Shown piece after piece: positions 1-9,076 of a DNA stretch of 64,000 nucleotides. The stretch comes from Rivularia sp963920925 (lineage in GTDB: Bacteria; Cyanobacteriota; Cyanobacteriia; Cyanobacteriales; Nostocaceae): positions 1-64,000 of the forward strand of contig NZ_CAWUDI010000024.1 of NCBI RefSeq assembly GCF_963920925.1. Direction: 5' to 3'. Numbering within the stretch: position 1 is the stretch's first letter; each line of letters begins with the position of its first letter. The notes below the pieces were generated by a model. That model was given only the letters and a program-made list of their open reading frames with translations. It made no database searches and was not told the origin of the DNA. Both the position numbers and the translations under genes were made by a program.

Positions 1-360
1 AGTTATGTACGGACTGATTACCGTGATTCACTAAGCAACGAATCGCACTTGCTCTGAGAATTAATCAACCCGGTTTTAGGTCAAATTCTAATTATTAATG
101 CTGAAGAAATGAAGTAGGAAGGCTTAAGTACTTACAATCAAGCTGCGTAGCAGCTTATTTTCGGACAACTTTCCTTCAAAGGGAAGTTCAAAGTTTTCCG
201 ATGATGTTAGAGCTTGCTCTTGTTTTCGGTACATATATACTAATCAGTCTTTTGGTCTACTTACGGTAATGCAAGGATTTTGACCGATATTAAATCTTTT
301 TCTTGCAGATGAATATATTCCTTTAGTTGGAAATGTAGGCTGTGCCACATTTTTGTATTT
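1..360. other. Gene-free left edge
   Basis: No convincing complete gene lies here. The first 57 bases read SYVRTD and then a short open stretch, which recalls the end region of TonB receptors, but the match is too short to call. The rest is AT-rich and has stops in all frames that I followed. Confidence 0.4.
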
Positions 361-486
361 ATTCAGCAAACCCTACTTAGAAAAAGCTGTGAAGAGTATT
401 TGCAATATTTACCACCATTGGGTTGGGAACATATCAATTTTACAGGTGATTATGCTTGGAATGTGAAGCAGGCGACTACGGGTTAA
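361..486 (+). pseudogene. C-terminal remnant of a Tn3-family transposase (TnpA)
   Basis: In frame from about 361 to a TAA at 484-486, the DNA encodes about 41 residues including LPPLGWEHINFTGDYAWN. That matches the conserved end of Tn3-family transposases (LSPLGWEHINLTGDY-type). The N-terminal 900 or so residues are missing, and no terminal inverted repeat or resolvase was seen. It is a dead transposase tail, perhaps marking the edge of an old insertion beside the siderophore locus. The family call rests on this one motif. Confidence 0.55.
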
Positions 487-544
487 GGAAAATAAGTATC
501 GCGAAAATGCTTATTAGATTACACTGTTAATATGCAACAAGGTT

Positions 545-561
545 AAAAATAATTCTCATTT
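545..561. promoter_or_regulatory. Candidate Fur box upstream of the AraC regulator
   Basis: The minus strand here reads AATGAGAATTATTTTT, close to classical Fur operators (GATAATGATAATCATTATC-like, and GAGAATTATTTT variants). It sits about 85 bases before the start of an AraC/PchR-like regulator in an iron-uptake locus, where repression by Fur is expected. Seen: the match. Inferred: its function. Confidence 0.45.
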
Positions 562-645
562 AATTAAAACTAAAACTCCATTTTTGATCAATTTGTTACG
601 TAAATTTTGAGATAAATTTTACTTTTATAATCAGTAATATCAACT

Positions 646-1641
646 ATGGCTATCACTATTTCTCAGCAAACCTTCTACGAGTTGTTGTATCAGGAGACAG
701 AAAACAGTTCCCAATATCCAGATCCCGATGATCAGTTAGATGTGATATATGATTACCCAAAGGTACTGGGACAAGGCTATTGGCGAGAAATCAAACTGCG
801 TGAGGGTTTGGAGTTAGCTATTGGTGATTTGCGGTTGTGCGATCGCATGACTACTGAAGACCCAGAAACAGAATGTTGGCTAAATTACCATTTTCATTTT
901 TCAGGGGAACATGAAGATAAATATACATCCATAGGTAGCGGAAAGTATATTTTCCAAGGCAGTGGTTTGGCTCCTCAAATAAAAACTCAGTGTGATCACG
1001 AACAGCCATTTCTTGAAGTTGAATTTACGATGCAGCCTGATGTACTGCGTTCCTTTGCGGGAAATAGTGAAGGAGAGTTACCAAAACAGTTGCAGCACTT
1101 AATCCGACCCTGTGATCAGTATTACCGTCGCTGTGGCACTGCCACCTTACCGATGCAGAGAATAGCGCAGCAAATTTTACACTGTCCCTATCGGAGTATT
1201 GCTAAACGGATGTATCTAGAAGGTAAGGTGCTGGAATTGATGGGAATGCTACTAGCACAAGAAGTAGAGATGCGTGATGGTAAAACCAATATTCAGCCTT
1301 TACAACCAGATGTAGTTGATAGAATCTACCGCGCCAGGGAAATCATCCTGCAACGCTTGGACAATCCACCCTCCTTACACGAATTAGCGCGACAAGTTTG
1401 TTTAAATGAATGCACCTTAAAACGGGGCTTTCGTTGTTGTTTTGGCACAACAGTATTTGGCTATTTGCGTAATTACAAACTTGAACAAGCGCGACAACTG
1501 CTGGAAATAGGAGAGATGAAAATTACCGAAATTGCTCATGCAATGGGTTACAACAGCCGCAGTCCTTTTGCTGCTGCATTCCGCAAACAGTTTGGCATGA
1601 ACCCCAAAGAATACCAAAAACTGGGGAAAAATTCCGTTTAG
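646..1641 (+). CDS. AraC family transcriptional regulator, PchR-like
   Basis: This is a 331-residue DNA-binding regulator. The last 100 or so residues form the double helix-turn-helix of the AraC family: HELARQVCLNECTLKRGF for the first helix pair and ITEIAHAMGYNSRSPFAAAF followed by FGMNPKEYQK for the second. The N-terminal 220 residues are the ligand-sensing part. Cyanobacterial regulators of this PchR-like type usually sit next to TonB-dependent siderophore receptors and activate them when the siderophore is bound. Here the receptor follows 98 bases downstream in the same direction. A Fur-box-like site lies upstream. The ligand cannot be told from the sequence. Confidence 0.88.
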   Translation: MAITISQQTFYELLYQETENSSQYPDPDDQLDVIYDYPKVLGQGYWREIKLREGLELAIGDLRLCDRMTTEDPETECWLNYHFHFSGEHEDKYTSIGSGKYIFQGSGLAPQIKTQCDHEQPFLEVEFTMQPDVLRSFAGNSEGELPKQLQHLIRPCDQYYRRCGTATLPMQRIAQQILHCPYRSIAKRMYLEGKVLELMGMLLAQEVEMRDGKTNIQPLQPDVVDRIYRAREIILQRLDNPPSLHELARQVCLNECTLKRGFRCCFGTTVFGYLRNYKLEQARQLLEIGEMKITEIAHAMGYNSRSPFAAAFRKQFGMNPKEYQKLGKNSV

Positions 1642-1739
1642 CTATCGAAAAAATTCCGTCTACCTATCGGATTAGTCTTGGTTAACACAGAGTTTCACGG
1701 TATTTTTATTGAAAGTCATTTTTATTAATGGTATGAGCA

Positions 1740-4337
1740 GTGGTGTCAAATTATTGCTGGTTGAAAGTGTTGATGCTTGGCTCTTTCTGGGGATTGGTTG
1801 CTTTGCCAGCTGGGGCGGAAACAAGTTTAGACCGTATTAATCGTGATCTAAATACGTCTGTGGCAAATACGGCTAAAAGTAGTCAAAAAATCCCTCATTT
1901 AAACGAAGTTAAGCACCCAGCGACTACAGTTAAACAGTGGCTTGCTCAAGTAATAGTTCAGGTAACGGGTGTAAAACTAGGGCAAAGAGAGCAGGAATTG
2001 GAAGTAATTTTAGAAACCACAGGTTCAGATCAGTTGCAGCCTGTAAGTAAGAATGAAGGTAATAATTTTATTGTAGATATTCCCAATACTCAGTTAAATT
2101 TGCCATCTGGTAGTGAGTTTCGTCAAGAAAATCCTGCTGATGGAATCACTGCTGTGACTGTAACTAATATTGATGCAAAGACTATCCGATTGATAGTGAC
2201 AGGTGAGACGAGTTTGCCCAAGGTTGAATTATTTGATAGCGACAAGGGTTTAATTTTTGGAGTAACGCCTGGGGTAACGGCTATGCAGCCACCAAAAACA
2301 CCACCAGAAGAAGCATCAGAACAGCCGGATGAGCCAATTAACTTGGTGGTGAGGGGAGAACGGGATGGGTATCGCGTAACAAATACTACAACTGCTACAA
2401 AGACCGATACACCTTTGCGTGACATTCCGCAATCAATTCAGGTAGTACCACAAGAAGTATTGCGCGACCAACAGGTAACTCGCTTAGAAGATGCGGTTAG
2501 AAACGTCCCTGGTGTTAATCAGAGCTTTAACTTTGGCCCACTTGCCGTTTTCAGCATTCGCGGATTTGATGCAACACAAACAAATCTTCTCAGAGATGGG
2601 CTACTTGACCCTGTAGCTGGAGAATCGACTGAACTTTCCAGTATTGAGCGAGTCGAAGTTCTCAAAGGACCTGCATCAGTGCTATTTGGTTTAGGTAATC
2701 CAGGGGGAAGTATCAACCTAGTATCTAAACGTCCCTTAAGCGAACCTTTTTATGCTATTGACGCAACCGTTGGAACTTATAGTTATTATCGAGGTGCGAT
2801 TGATTTAACAGGGCCGTTAGATGACTCGAAGACGGCTTTATATCGTCTTAACGTAGCCTACAGAAATTCAGATAGTTTTGTTGATTTCTTTAATGGTGAA
2901 AGCTTCAACATATCGCCTGTTATCAGTGTGGACATTGGCGATAGAACTAACCTCATATTAGAGGGAGAATACATCAAGACAAGAGATTCCTACGCATCTG
3001 GCGTACCTGTAATTGGTAGTATATTATCTAACCCCATCGGTGAAGTGTCTCGTAACCGCAACTTTGGTGAACCTTCTGATGAAATTGAACAGACAATTAC
3101 AAGACTTGGATACCAACTAGAACACAAATTTAATGATAACTGGTCATTACGCAATGCGTTTCGGTTGGTGTCTCGTGATTACACTGACAAACTCACGCTT
3201 CCCGGAAGATTGGATGCAGACAATCGAACTTTTAATCGTGTAGATCGAGAATACGAGCTTGAAAATACAATTTATGCTCTGACTGCAAATGTGGTTGGCA
3301 AGTTCTCCACTGGTTCAATTCAGCATCAGCTACTATTTGGAGTTGATTTTAATAGTTTAGAAAACTCGTCACCAATATATGCTGAACGGGAAGCAAACCC
3401 GATTGATATCTTTAATCCTGTTTATGGTCAAGCAAAAATACCGGGAGCGGCCGTTCTTTTTGAAAGTAGCGATCGCTCGCTCACCAACTCATGGGGAATT
3501 TATCTTCAAGACCAAGTTACACTCTCAGAAGGCTTAAAGTTGCTGTTAGGTGTGCGGTTTGATACTTTTGATCGGAAATATACAGATTTCATCAATAACA
3601 CAGAAAGCAGTGGCTCGGATAGTGCATTCAGTCCTCGTTTTGGGATTGTCTATCAACCCATACCTGCTATCTCACTCTATGCAAGTTACACAAGTTCATT
3701 TACTCCACCAGACGGCACATTCTTTTTTGGTATTGACTCTTCCTTGAAGCCAGAACGCGGTAATCAGTATGAGGTTGGGGTAAAAGCAGATTTGAATGAT
3801 CGTCTTTCCGCAACCCTAGCCTTATTTGATTTGACTCGTACCAATGTCACGACAGAAGATCCTAATAGACCAAACTTTTCTATCCAAGTAGGTGAGCAAA
3901 ATAGCCAAGGTATTGAACTGAATATTGCAGGTCAAATTTTGCCGGGATGGAATATTTATGCAGGCTATGGTTATATCGATGCAAGCATTACTAAGGATAA
4001 TACTTTTACACCTGGAAATCGGTTACCAAATACCGCAAACCATTCTTTCAACTTATGGACAAGCTACGAAATTCAACAAGGGGAATTACAAGGTTTAGGG
4101 GCTGGATTCGGCTTGTTTTTTGTAGGCGATCGCGCTGGAGATTTGACTAATACTTATGATGTGCCTAGTTATGTTCGCACCGATGCAGCGATTTTTTATA
4201 ACCGAGATAAATTCCGAGCTGCACTTAACTTCAAAAATCTATTTGACGTAAACTATTTTGAAAGTGCGCTTAATTCTAATCGTGTTTACTACGGACAGCC
4301 TTTTACAGTCCAAGGAACAGTTTCCTGGAAATTTTAA
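1740..4337 (+). CDS. TonB-dependent siderophore receptor with N-terminal AMIN domain
   Basis: This is an 865-residue outer-membrane receptor that imports ferric siderophores using TonB energy. It starts at GTG 1740 with a signal peptide (hydrophobic stretch ending PAGAETS). Residues about 65-180 form an AMIN domain, common in cyanobacterial receptors. The plug follows (DTPLRDIPQSIQVVP, VEVLKGPASVLFGLGNPGGS), then the 22-strand barrel, ending in the aromatic VSWKF typical of barrel C-termini. Length fits AMIN-TonB receptors. It lies between a PchR-like regulator and siderophore-binding lipoproteins. Degenerate copies of its own 3' end recur at 4522-4698 and 5698-6055, so it is the intact member of a duplicated array. 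Confidence 0.93.
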   Translation: MVSNYCWLKVLMLGSFWGLVALPAGAETSLDRINRDLNTSVANTAKSSQKIPHLNEVKHPATTVKQWLAQVIVQVTGVKLGQREQELEVILETTGSDQLQPVSKNEGNNFIVDIPNTQLNLPSGSEFRQENPADGITAVTVTNIDAKTIRLIVTGETSLPKVELFDSDKGLIFGVTPGVTAMQPPKTPPEEASEQPDEPINLVVRGERDGYRVTNTTTATKTDTPLRDIPQSIQVVPQEVLRDQQVTRLEDAVRNVPGVNQSFNFGPLAVFSIRGFDATQTNLLRDGLLDPVAGESTELSSIERVEVLKGPASVLFGLGNPGGSINLVSKRPLSEPFYAIDATVGTYSYYRGAIDLTGPLDDSKTALYRLNVAYRNSDSFVDFFNGESFNISPVISVDIGDRTNLILEGEYIKTRDSYASGVPVIGSILSNPIGEVSRNRNFGEPSDEIEQTITRLGYQLEHKFNDNWSLRNAFRLVSRDYTDKLTLPGRLDADNRTFNRVDREYELENTIYALTANVVGKFSTGSIQHQLLFGVDFNSLENSSPIYAEREANPIDIFNPVYGQAKIPGAAVLFESSDRSLTNSWGIYLQDQVTLSEGLKLLLGVRFDTFDRKYTDFINNTESSGSDSAFSPRFGIVYQPIPAISLYASYTSSFTPPDGTFFFGIDSSLKPERGNQYEVGVKADLNDRLSATLALFDLTRTNVTTEDPNRPNFSIQVGEQNSQGIELNIAGQILPGWNIYAGYGYIDASITKDNTFTPGNRLPNTANHSFNLWTSYEIQQGELQGLGAGFGLFFVGDRAGDLTNTYDVPSYVRTDAAIFYNRDKFRAALNFKNLFDVNYFESALNSNRVYYGQPFTVQGTVSWKF

Positions 4338-4348
4338 TAATTGAGACA

Positions 4349-4525
4349 ATGCCAAATATTTTCTGTTGACTAATATTGGGCATCTTAGGATTTAATATAG
4401 TTACAGCTGGCAATCATCAGGCATCTTAAAATATATCCTATTCACCTAAACTAGCAACCGCAGAATGTCGCATAGTTAAACACACAATGGGGGGAAACCT
4501 GTGTTCCCCTTAACCCCCAACGTGT
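4349..4525 (+). pseudogene. 5' fragment of a siderophore-binding lipoprotein gene
   Basis: The stretch from ATG 4349 aligns base by base with the start of the binding-protein gene at 6070. Shared blocks include the signal-peptide region (CTAATATTGGGCATCTT against CTAATATTAGGCATCTT), the AACCGCAGAATGTCGCAT block and the AACCTGTGTTCCC block. It has an in-frame TGA after six codons and an extra G in the GGGG run, so it is not translatable. At about 4521-4525 it passes abruptly into a TonB-receptor 3' end, joined at a shared CGTGT. This is a deletion junction inside a duplicated receptor plus binding-protein unit. Confidence 0.8.
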
Positions 4526-4698
4526 CTAGCTATTTACGGACAGATGCCGCCATGTTTTATAAACAAGATAAGTGGAGAGCATCGCTTAATGTTAAGAATC
4601 TATTCGGGGTAAACTACTTTGAAAGTTCTTTCAATCGAAATCGACTTTTTGCTGGAGAAGACCTTACAATTCAAGGTAGAACTTCTTGGCAATTCTAA
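4522..4698 (+). pseudogene. 3' fragment of a TonB-dependent receptor gene
   Basis: About 58 codons read SSYLRTDAAMFYKQDKW, then NLFGVNYFESSFNRNR, ending RTSWQF and a stop. This is the last two strands of a TonB receptor and parallels SYVRTDAAIFYNRDKF…VSWKF at the end of the intact receptor. Plug and most of the barrel are missing and the 5' side is fused to a binding-protein fragment. It can have no receptor function. An open frame can be followed from ATG 4501, but this is a relic. Confidence 0.85.
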
Positions 4699-5698
4699 CA
4701 GCCAAAGAAAGAGACGAAGATACATAAGCCGCTTCGTCACTTGGCTGTCTTTGGGCGTGATGGGACTTTTGCTTGTCACAGCCTGTACTCCTAAAAATCG
4801 CCATAACATTCAAATACCTATTGAATCGGGCATTGCAGAGTGCCATTCGTTTCAGCACGTTATGGGTGAAACTTGTATTCCTACTGCCCCGAAACGTATT
4901 ATTACATTATCTGCCTTAACTCTCAATAATGCCCTTCTTCTGGGAGTAAAACCCCTTGGCAGCACTTATTTTCTAGACGATCGTAAGTTACTTATCAGCA
5001 ATGGCATAGAATTTTTGGGACCTTCTCAACCTAATCTAGAGAAGATATCCTTGCTTAAGCCAGATTTGATTTTGGGCTGGGAAAACATTGACAAGAGTGT
5101 TTACCCCTTACTTTCAAAAATTGCTCCTACCGTGTTGGGAAAATGGGAAGAACCTCTGGATTGGTCAAAGCACTTTGATTTTGTCGCTCAGGTTTTAGGC
5201 AAGGAAAAAGAAGCTAAAGAAGCGTGGCAGAATTACTACAAAAAAATTGAAACCTTGAAAATAGCTTTGGGCATTGACGCGGTTTCTCTAAAGGAGAATG
5301 GCTACCAGGGACAAAAAATTTCATTTATCCACATACATTCTGGTAATCGTGGTGTTGAGAGTGATGTGAAAAACTCCTTTGCTGGTTCTATTCTAGATGC
5401 TGTTGGTTTACAGCGTCCAACAGCACAGAATATTAATGCTTACTATGGAAGCATCAGTATTTCTGAAGAGGAATTAGAGAAGGCTGATGGAGACGTGCTA
5501 TTTGTTTCTATCTTGAGAAATAACGCCAAGGAAGCTTTTGCAAAAATTCAGAAAAGCCCCCTTTGGAAACGTCTTAATGCAGTTCAGAAAAATCGTGTTT
5601 ATTTAGTTGATTCCTCAACCTGGAGTGGTTCAAATTTACCTGCTGCAAATGCTGTCCTTGATGATCTTTACAAATACCTCGTCAACACACCTTTATAG
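4619..5698 (+). CDS. Iron-siderophore ABC transporter substrate-binding lipoprotein (start uncertain)
   Basis: This is a FecB/FepB-type periplasmic binding protein. A lipobox (LLLVTAC) is followed by PKRIITLSALTLNNALLLGVKP, LKPDLILGWE, KIAPTVL and ELEKADGDVLFVS, all typical of class III siderophore-binding proteins. It would hand ferric siderophore to an inner-membrane ABC importer, which is not in the window. The start is odd. The only in-frame ATG before the signal peptide (4619) lies inside the upstream TonB relic in another frame. The codon that aligns with the ATG of the paralogue at 6070 is ATA (4724-4726). The gene may use 4619, a non-standard start, or be poorly translated. The mature part is intact. 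Confidence 0.75.
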   Translation: MKVLSIEIDFLLEKTLQFKVELLGNSNSQRKRRRYISRFVTWLSLGVMGLLLVTACTPKNRHNIQIPIESGIAECHSFQHVMGETCIPTAPKRIITLSALTLNNALLLGVKPLGSTYFLDDRKLLISNGIEFLGPSQPNLEKISLLKPDLILGWENIDKSVYPLLSKIAPTVLGKWEEPLDWSKHFDFVAQVLGKEKEAKEAWQNYYKKIETLKIALGIDAVSLKENGYQGQKISFIHIHSGNRGVESDVKNSFAGSILDAVGLQRPTAQNINAYYGSISISEEELEKADGDVLFVSILRNNAKEAFAKIQKSPLWKRLNAVQKNRVYLVDSSTWSGSNLPAANAVLDDLYKYLVNTPL

Positions 5699-6055
5699 AT
5701 GCCCGCATTACGAAAGATAATACTTTGACACCCGGAAACCGATTGTCAAATAGCGCAAATAATTCTTTTAACTTGTGGACAAGTTACGAAATTCAAAAAA
5801 AAAGGTAATTTACAAGGTTTAGGGGCGGGAATAGGCTTGTTTTTCGTAGGCGATCATGCTAATTTCGACAATACTTATACTGTACCTAGCTATCTTCGGA
5901 CTGATGCCTCTATTTTCTATAACCAAGATAAATTCAGAGTTGCACTTAACTTCAAAAATCTATTTGATGTAGACTATTTTGAAAGTTCGCTAGGTAATCG
6001 TGTTTATTATGGGCAACCTTTTACAGTACAAGGCATAGTTTCCTGGCAGTTTTAA
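5698..6055 (+). pseudogene. 3' fragment of a TonB-dependent receptor gene with a frameshift
   Basis: The translation follows the last 119 or so residues of the intact receptor: DARITKDNTLTPGNRLSN, NSFNLWTSYEIQ, GLFFVGDHA, PSYLRTDASIFYNQDKF, ending IVSWQF. A run of nine A at 5795-5803 breaks the frame; eight A would restore QKKGNLQGLG. The fragment begins directly at the stop of the preceding binding-protein gene, which is a second deletion junction of the same type as at 4522. An open frame from 5837 encodes only the last 72 residues and is not a real gene. Confidence 0.85.
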
Positions 6056-6069
6056 CTATCGAGATCATC

Positions 6070-7023
6070 ATGCGACATTTTTTCTACTGGCTAATATTAG
6101 GCATCTTGGGATTTAGTTTGCTTACAGCTTGCAATCATCACACACCTCAAAATATATCCTCTTTACCTAAACAACCAACCGCAGAATGTCGCATGGTTAA
6201 ACACACAATGGGGGAAACCTGTGTTCCCATTCACCCCCAGCGTGTTGTCACCTTATCATCATGTACTTTAGGCAATGTTCTAGCCCTTGGGGTTAAACCC
6301 ATCGGCACAACTAACGAAGTTTATGTAGAGGGAAACTCTCTCTCATCCATTAATGGTAAAACTGATGGCATAAAACTACTGGGACTTTCACAACCAAATT
6401 TAGAAGCAACATTACTACTCAAACCAGATTTAATTATTGGTGTAGATTGGTTCAAGCCAATTTATCCTTTATTATCTAAAATTGCCCCTACAGTATTAGG
6501 TGAAATTGATTTCATAAACTGGCAAAAACATCTGAGTTTTGTAGCTGAATCTTTAGGAAAGCAAGAGGTTGAAAAAGCACTTTGGGATCGCTATTATCAG
6601 CGAATAGAACAGCTAAAACAGGCATTAGGAACTCGCTATCAAGGCAAAAAAATATCCTTCATAACTCTTGGGAGTAATCAACTATACATTGACTCTAAAA
6701 ATTCATTCTCTGGCTCAATTCTTAGTGATGCGCTTTTGCAGCGTCCAGCTGCCCAAAATCTCGACTCAACCTATGGAGCTTTTCCTATTTCCTTCGAGGA
6801 ATTAGAAAAAGCAGATGGCGATATTTTATTTGTGACAACTTATTCAAGTGGGGGCAAAAAATTTCTTGAAGAAAAACAACAAGAGCCACTTTGGAAAAGC
6901 CTTAAAGCTGTTCAAGAAAATCATGTCTATTATGTCGATTTTATGTCATGGGCTGCGACACATATGCTGGGAACTGATGCAGTAATTGATGACCTCTTTA
7001 AATACCTAGTAAACACACCCTAA
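6070..7023 (+). CDS. Iron-siderophore ABC transporter substrate-binding lipoprotein
   Basis: This is a 317-residue binding protein, paralogous to the one ending at 5698. It has a short positive N-terminus, a hydrophobic segment and a lipobox (FSLLTAC) giving an N-terminal lipid-anchored cysteine. Class III binding-fold motifs follow: PQRVVTLSSCTLGNVLALGVKP, LKPDLIIGVDW, KIAPTVLGEI and ELEKADGDILFVTTY. It begins 14 bases after a TonB-receptor relic, which preserves the original order receptor then binding protein. It probably delivers ferric siderophore to an ABC permease encoded elsewhere. Start and reading frame are clean, so this is the most reliable working copy. Confidence 0.92.
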   Translation: MRHFFYWLILGILGFSLLTACNHHTPQNISSLPKQPTAECRMVKHTMGETCVPIHPQRVVTLSSCTLGNVLALGVKPIGTTNEVYVEGNSLSSINGKTDGIKLLGLSQPNLEATLLLKPDLIIGVDWFKPIYPLLSKIAPTVLGEIDFINWQKHLSFVAESLGKQEVEKALWDRYYQRIEQLKQALGTRYQGKKISFITLGSNQLYIDSKNSFSGSILSDALLQRPAAQNLDSTYGAFPISFEELEKADGDILFVTTYSSGGKKFLEEKQQEPLWKSLKAVQENHVYYVDFMSWAATHMLGTDAVIDDLFKYLVNTP

Positions 7024-7198
7024 ATATCTAGTTAGGGGAGGAAACAGGCAGTTTCTGTATTTTTGTATATGGTTGCTAACTTAAACTAAAAAATGCCATT
7101 TTTAGCTAAAAATTCGCATTTATTGGCTATATTAAGGCAACAAATAATAGTAAAATATACTAATTAAAAACATAAATTTTCCACCTTTAACTATTACA

Positions 7199-8992
7199 AT
7201 GCCTGCAAAAGTTGACCCAGGAATCAATAAACGCTCTCCCCTCCAACGGTTACTCAACTATGGACAAAAATATCGCCCACAAATTTATCAAGCCACAACC
7301 TATTCTATTATCAATACAATTTTAGATTTAGCACCACCTTGGTTAATCGGTGTTGCTGTAGATATATTAGTCCAACAGCAAGATTCTTTGATTGCCAAAT
7401 TGGGAATTACAGAAGTCTTATGGCAATTTGCTCTACTTTCACTAATCACTGTCATTGTTTGGATATTTGAATCACTTTCTGAGTATGCCTATAATAAACT
7501 GTGGCGAAACTTAGCCCAGAATATTCAACATAATTTACGCTTAGATGCCTACGATCATTTACAAGAATTAGAATCAGCTTATTTTGAAGATAGTAGTACA
7601 GGCGGTTTGATGTCTATTCTCGGTGATGATATCAACCAACTGGAAGATTTTTTAAATGGGGGGGCTAATGAAATTATCCAAGTCATAACTTCATTTATAA
7701 TTTTAATCGGTGGTGCATTCTTCATTTTGCCTCTCAACATCACCTTAGCAGCAATGCTACCAATGCCGTTCATTCTTTGGGGTTCATTAATCTATCAAAA
7801 GCGTCTCGAACCTCGTTATGCTGATGTTAGGGAAAAGGTGAGTTTTCTAAATTCTCGATTAGCTAATAATATTAGTGGTATTACCACAATTAAAAGTTTC
7901 ACAGCTGAAAAATATGAAAGTGCCAGATTAGCAACAGAAAGCGAAGCTTATAAAATAAGTAACGCCAAAGCAATTAAACTTTCTGCGGCTTTTGTACCTG
8001 TAATTAGAATGTTGGTTTTAGTTGGGTTTACGGCTTTATTATTTCTAGGAGGTATGGCAGCGTATTCTGGTAGGATATCTATTGGTAATTATAGTGTTTT
8101 ATTAGTTTTAGTTCAAAGATTATTGTGGCCATTGGTATTTTTAGGAGAAACCTTTGACCGCTATCAACGGGCGATGGCTTCCACAAAACGAGTGATGGAT
8201 TTATTAGATACTCCCATCCAAATTATTACGGGAGATATGCCTTTAGTTGTTGAGGAAGTACAGGGAGAAGTTGAGTTTAAAAATATTACTTTTGCCTATG
8301 GAAATAGTGGAACCATAATTAAAGAGTTGTCTTTACATATTCCTGCGGGAAAAACTATTGCGGTTGTTGGTTCTACTGGTTCGGGTAAAAGCACTTTAGT
8401 CAAACTATTGTTGCGCTTTTATGATGTTTCTGCGGGAAAAATTACCATTGATGGCATTGATATTCAAAAGTTGAATTTATTTGATTTGCGTCGCAGCATT
8501 GGTTTAGTGAGTCAAGATGTATTTTTATTTCATGGTACAGTGGCGGAAAATATTGGCTACGGGACTTTTGACGCTACTGATGCAGCAATTATTCATGCAG
8601 CGAAAATTGCTGAGGCACATGATTTTATTGTGCAATTACCCCAAGGTTATGAGACGATAGTCGGGGAACGAGGACAAAAGTTATCTGGGGGACAACGCCA
8701 ACGGATAGCTATAGCTAGAGCAGTGGTAAAAAATCCGCCGATTCTGATTTTGGATGAAGCGACATCTGCGGTAGATAATGAGACGGAAGCAGCAATTCAA
8801 CGCTCTTTAGATAAGATTACTGTGAATCGGACAACGATTGCGATCGCACATCGTCTTTCTACAATTCGCCACAGTCATTGTATTTATGTCATGGATGACG
8901 GTCAAATTGTGGAGCAGGGTAAACACGAGGAATTACTAGCACTTGATGGGATTTATGCTCTTCTCTGGCGTGTACAGTCTGGAATTCATTAA
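7199..8992 (+). CDS. ABC exporter, fused permease and ATPase
   Basis: This 597-residue half-transporter has a six-helix membrane domain (about residues 25-335) followed by an ATP-binding domain. Visible motifs are Walker A GSTGSGKST (about 391-399), the signature LSGGQRQR (about 495), Walker B ILILDEAT and the switch histidine in IAIAHRLST. Such type I exporters act as homodimers in the plasma membrane. Beside siderophore uptake genes this class often exports siderophores or their precursors, but the substrate is inferred from context only. It lies 175 bases after the binding-protein gene and may have its own promoter in that AT-rich gap. Confidence 0.92.
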   Translation: MPAKVDPGINKRSPLQRLLNYGQKYRPQIYQATTYSIINTILDLAPPWLIGVAVDILVQQQDSLIAKLGITEVLWQFALLSLITVIVWIFESLSEYAYNKLWRNLAQNIQHNLRLDAYDHLQELESAYFEDSSTGGLMSILGDDINQLEDFLNGGANEIIQVITSFIILIGGAFFILPLNITLAAMLPMPFILWGSLIYQKRLEPRYADVREKVSFLNSRLANNISGITTIKSFTAEKYESARLATESEAYKISNAKAIKLSAAFVPVIRMLVLVGFTALLFLGGMAAYSGRISIGNYSVLLVLVQRLLWPLVFLGETFDRYQRAMASTKRVMDLLDTPIQIITGDMPLVVEEVQGEVEFKNITFAYGNSGTIIKELSLHIPAGKTIAVVGSTGSGKSTLVKLLLRFYDVSAGKITIDGIDIQKLNLFDLRRSIGLVSQDVFLFHGTVAENIGYGTFDATDAAIIHAAKIAEAHDFIVQLPQGYETIVGERGQKLSGGQRQRIAIARAVVKNPPILILDEATSAVDNETEAAIQRSLDKITVNRTTIAIAHRLSTIRHSHCIYVMDDGQIVEQGKHEELLALDGIYALLWRVQSGIH

Positions 8993-9031
8993 TACTTAAA
9001 TAATCTACTATATGTAAGCCCAAAGTATTAG

Positions 9032-9054
9032 GAGACGTTGCAGTGCAACGTCTC
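9032..9054. repeat. Palindrome of the GAGACGTTGCA family
   Basis: GAGACGTTGC and GCAACGTCTC form a near-perfect palindrome between two convergent genes. The same family recurs at 17812-17834, 24527-24550 and 42524-42546. It could serve as a bidirectional terminator, or it may only be a dispersed palindromic repeat. Confidence 0.75.
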
Positions 9055-9076
9055 TACATTATTGATTTGTAGATTA

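Noticed and set aside
1..57. SYVRTD-containing short open stretch resembling a TonB-receptor end
   Set aside because: Only six or so residues match and the following residues do not, so it may be chance.
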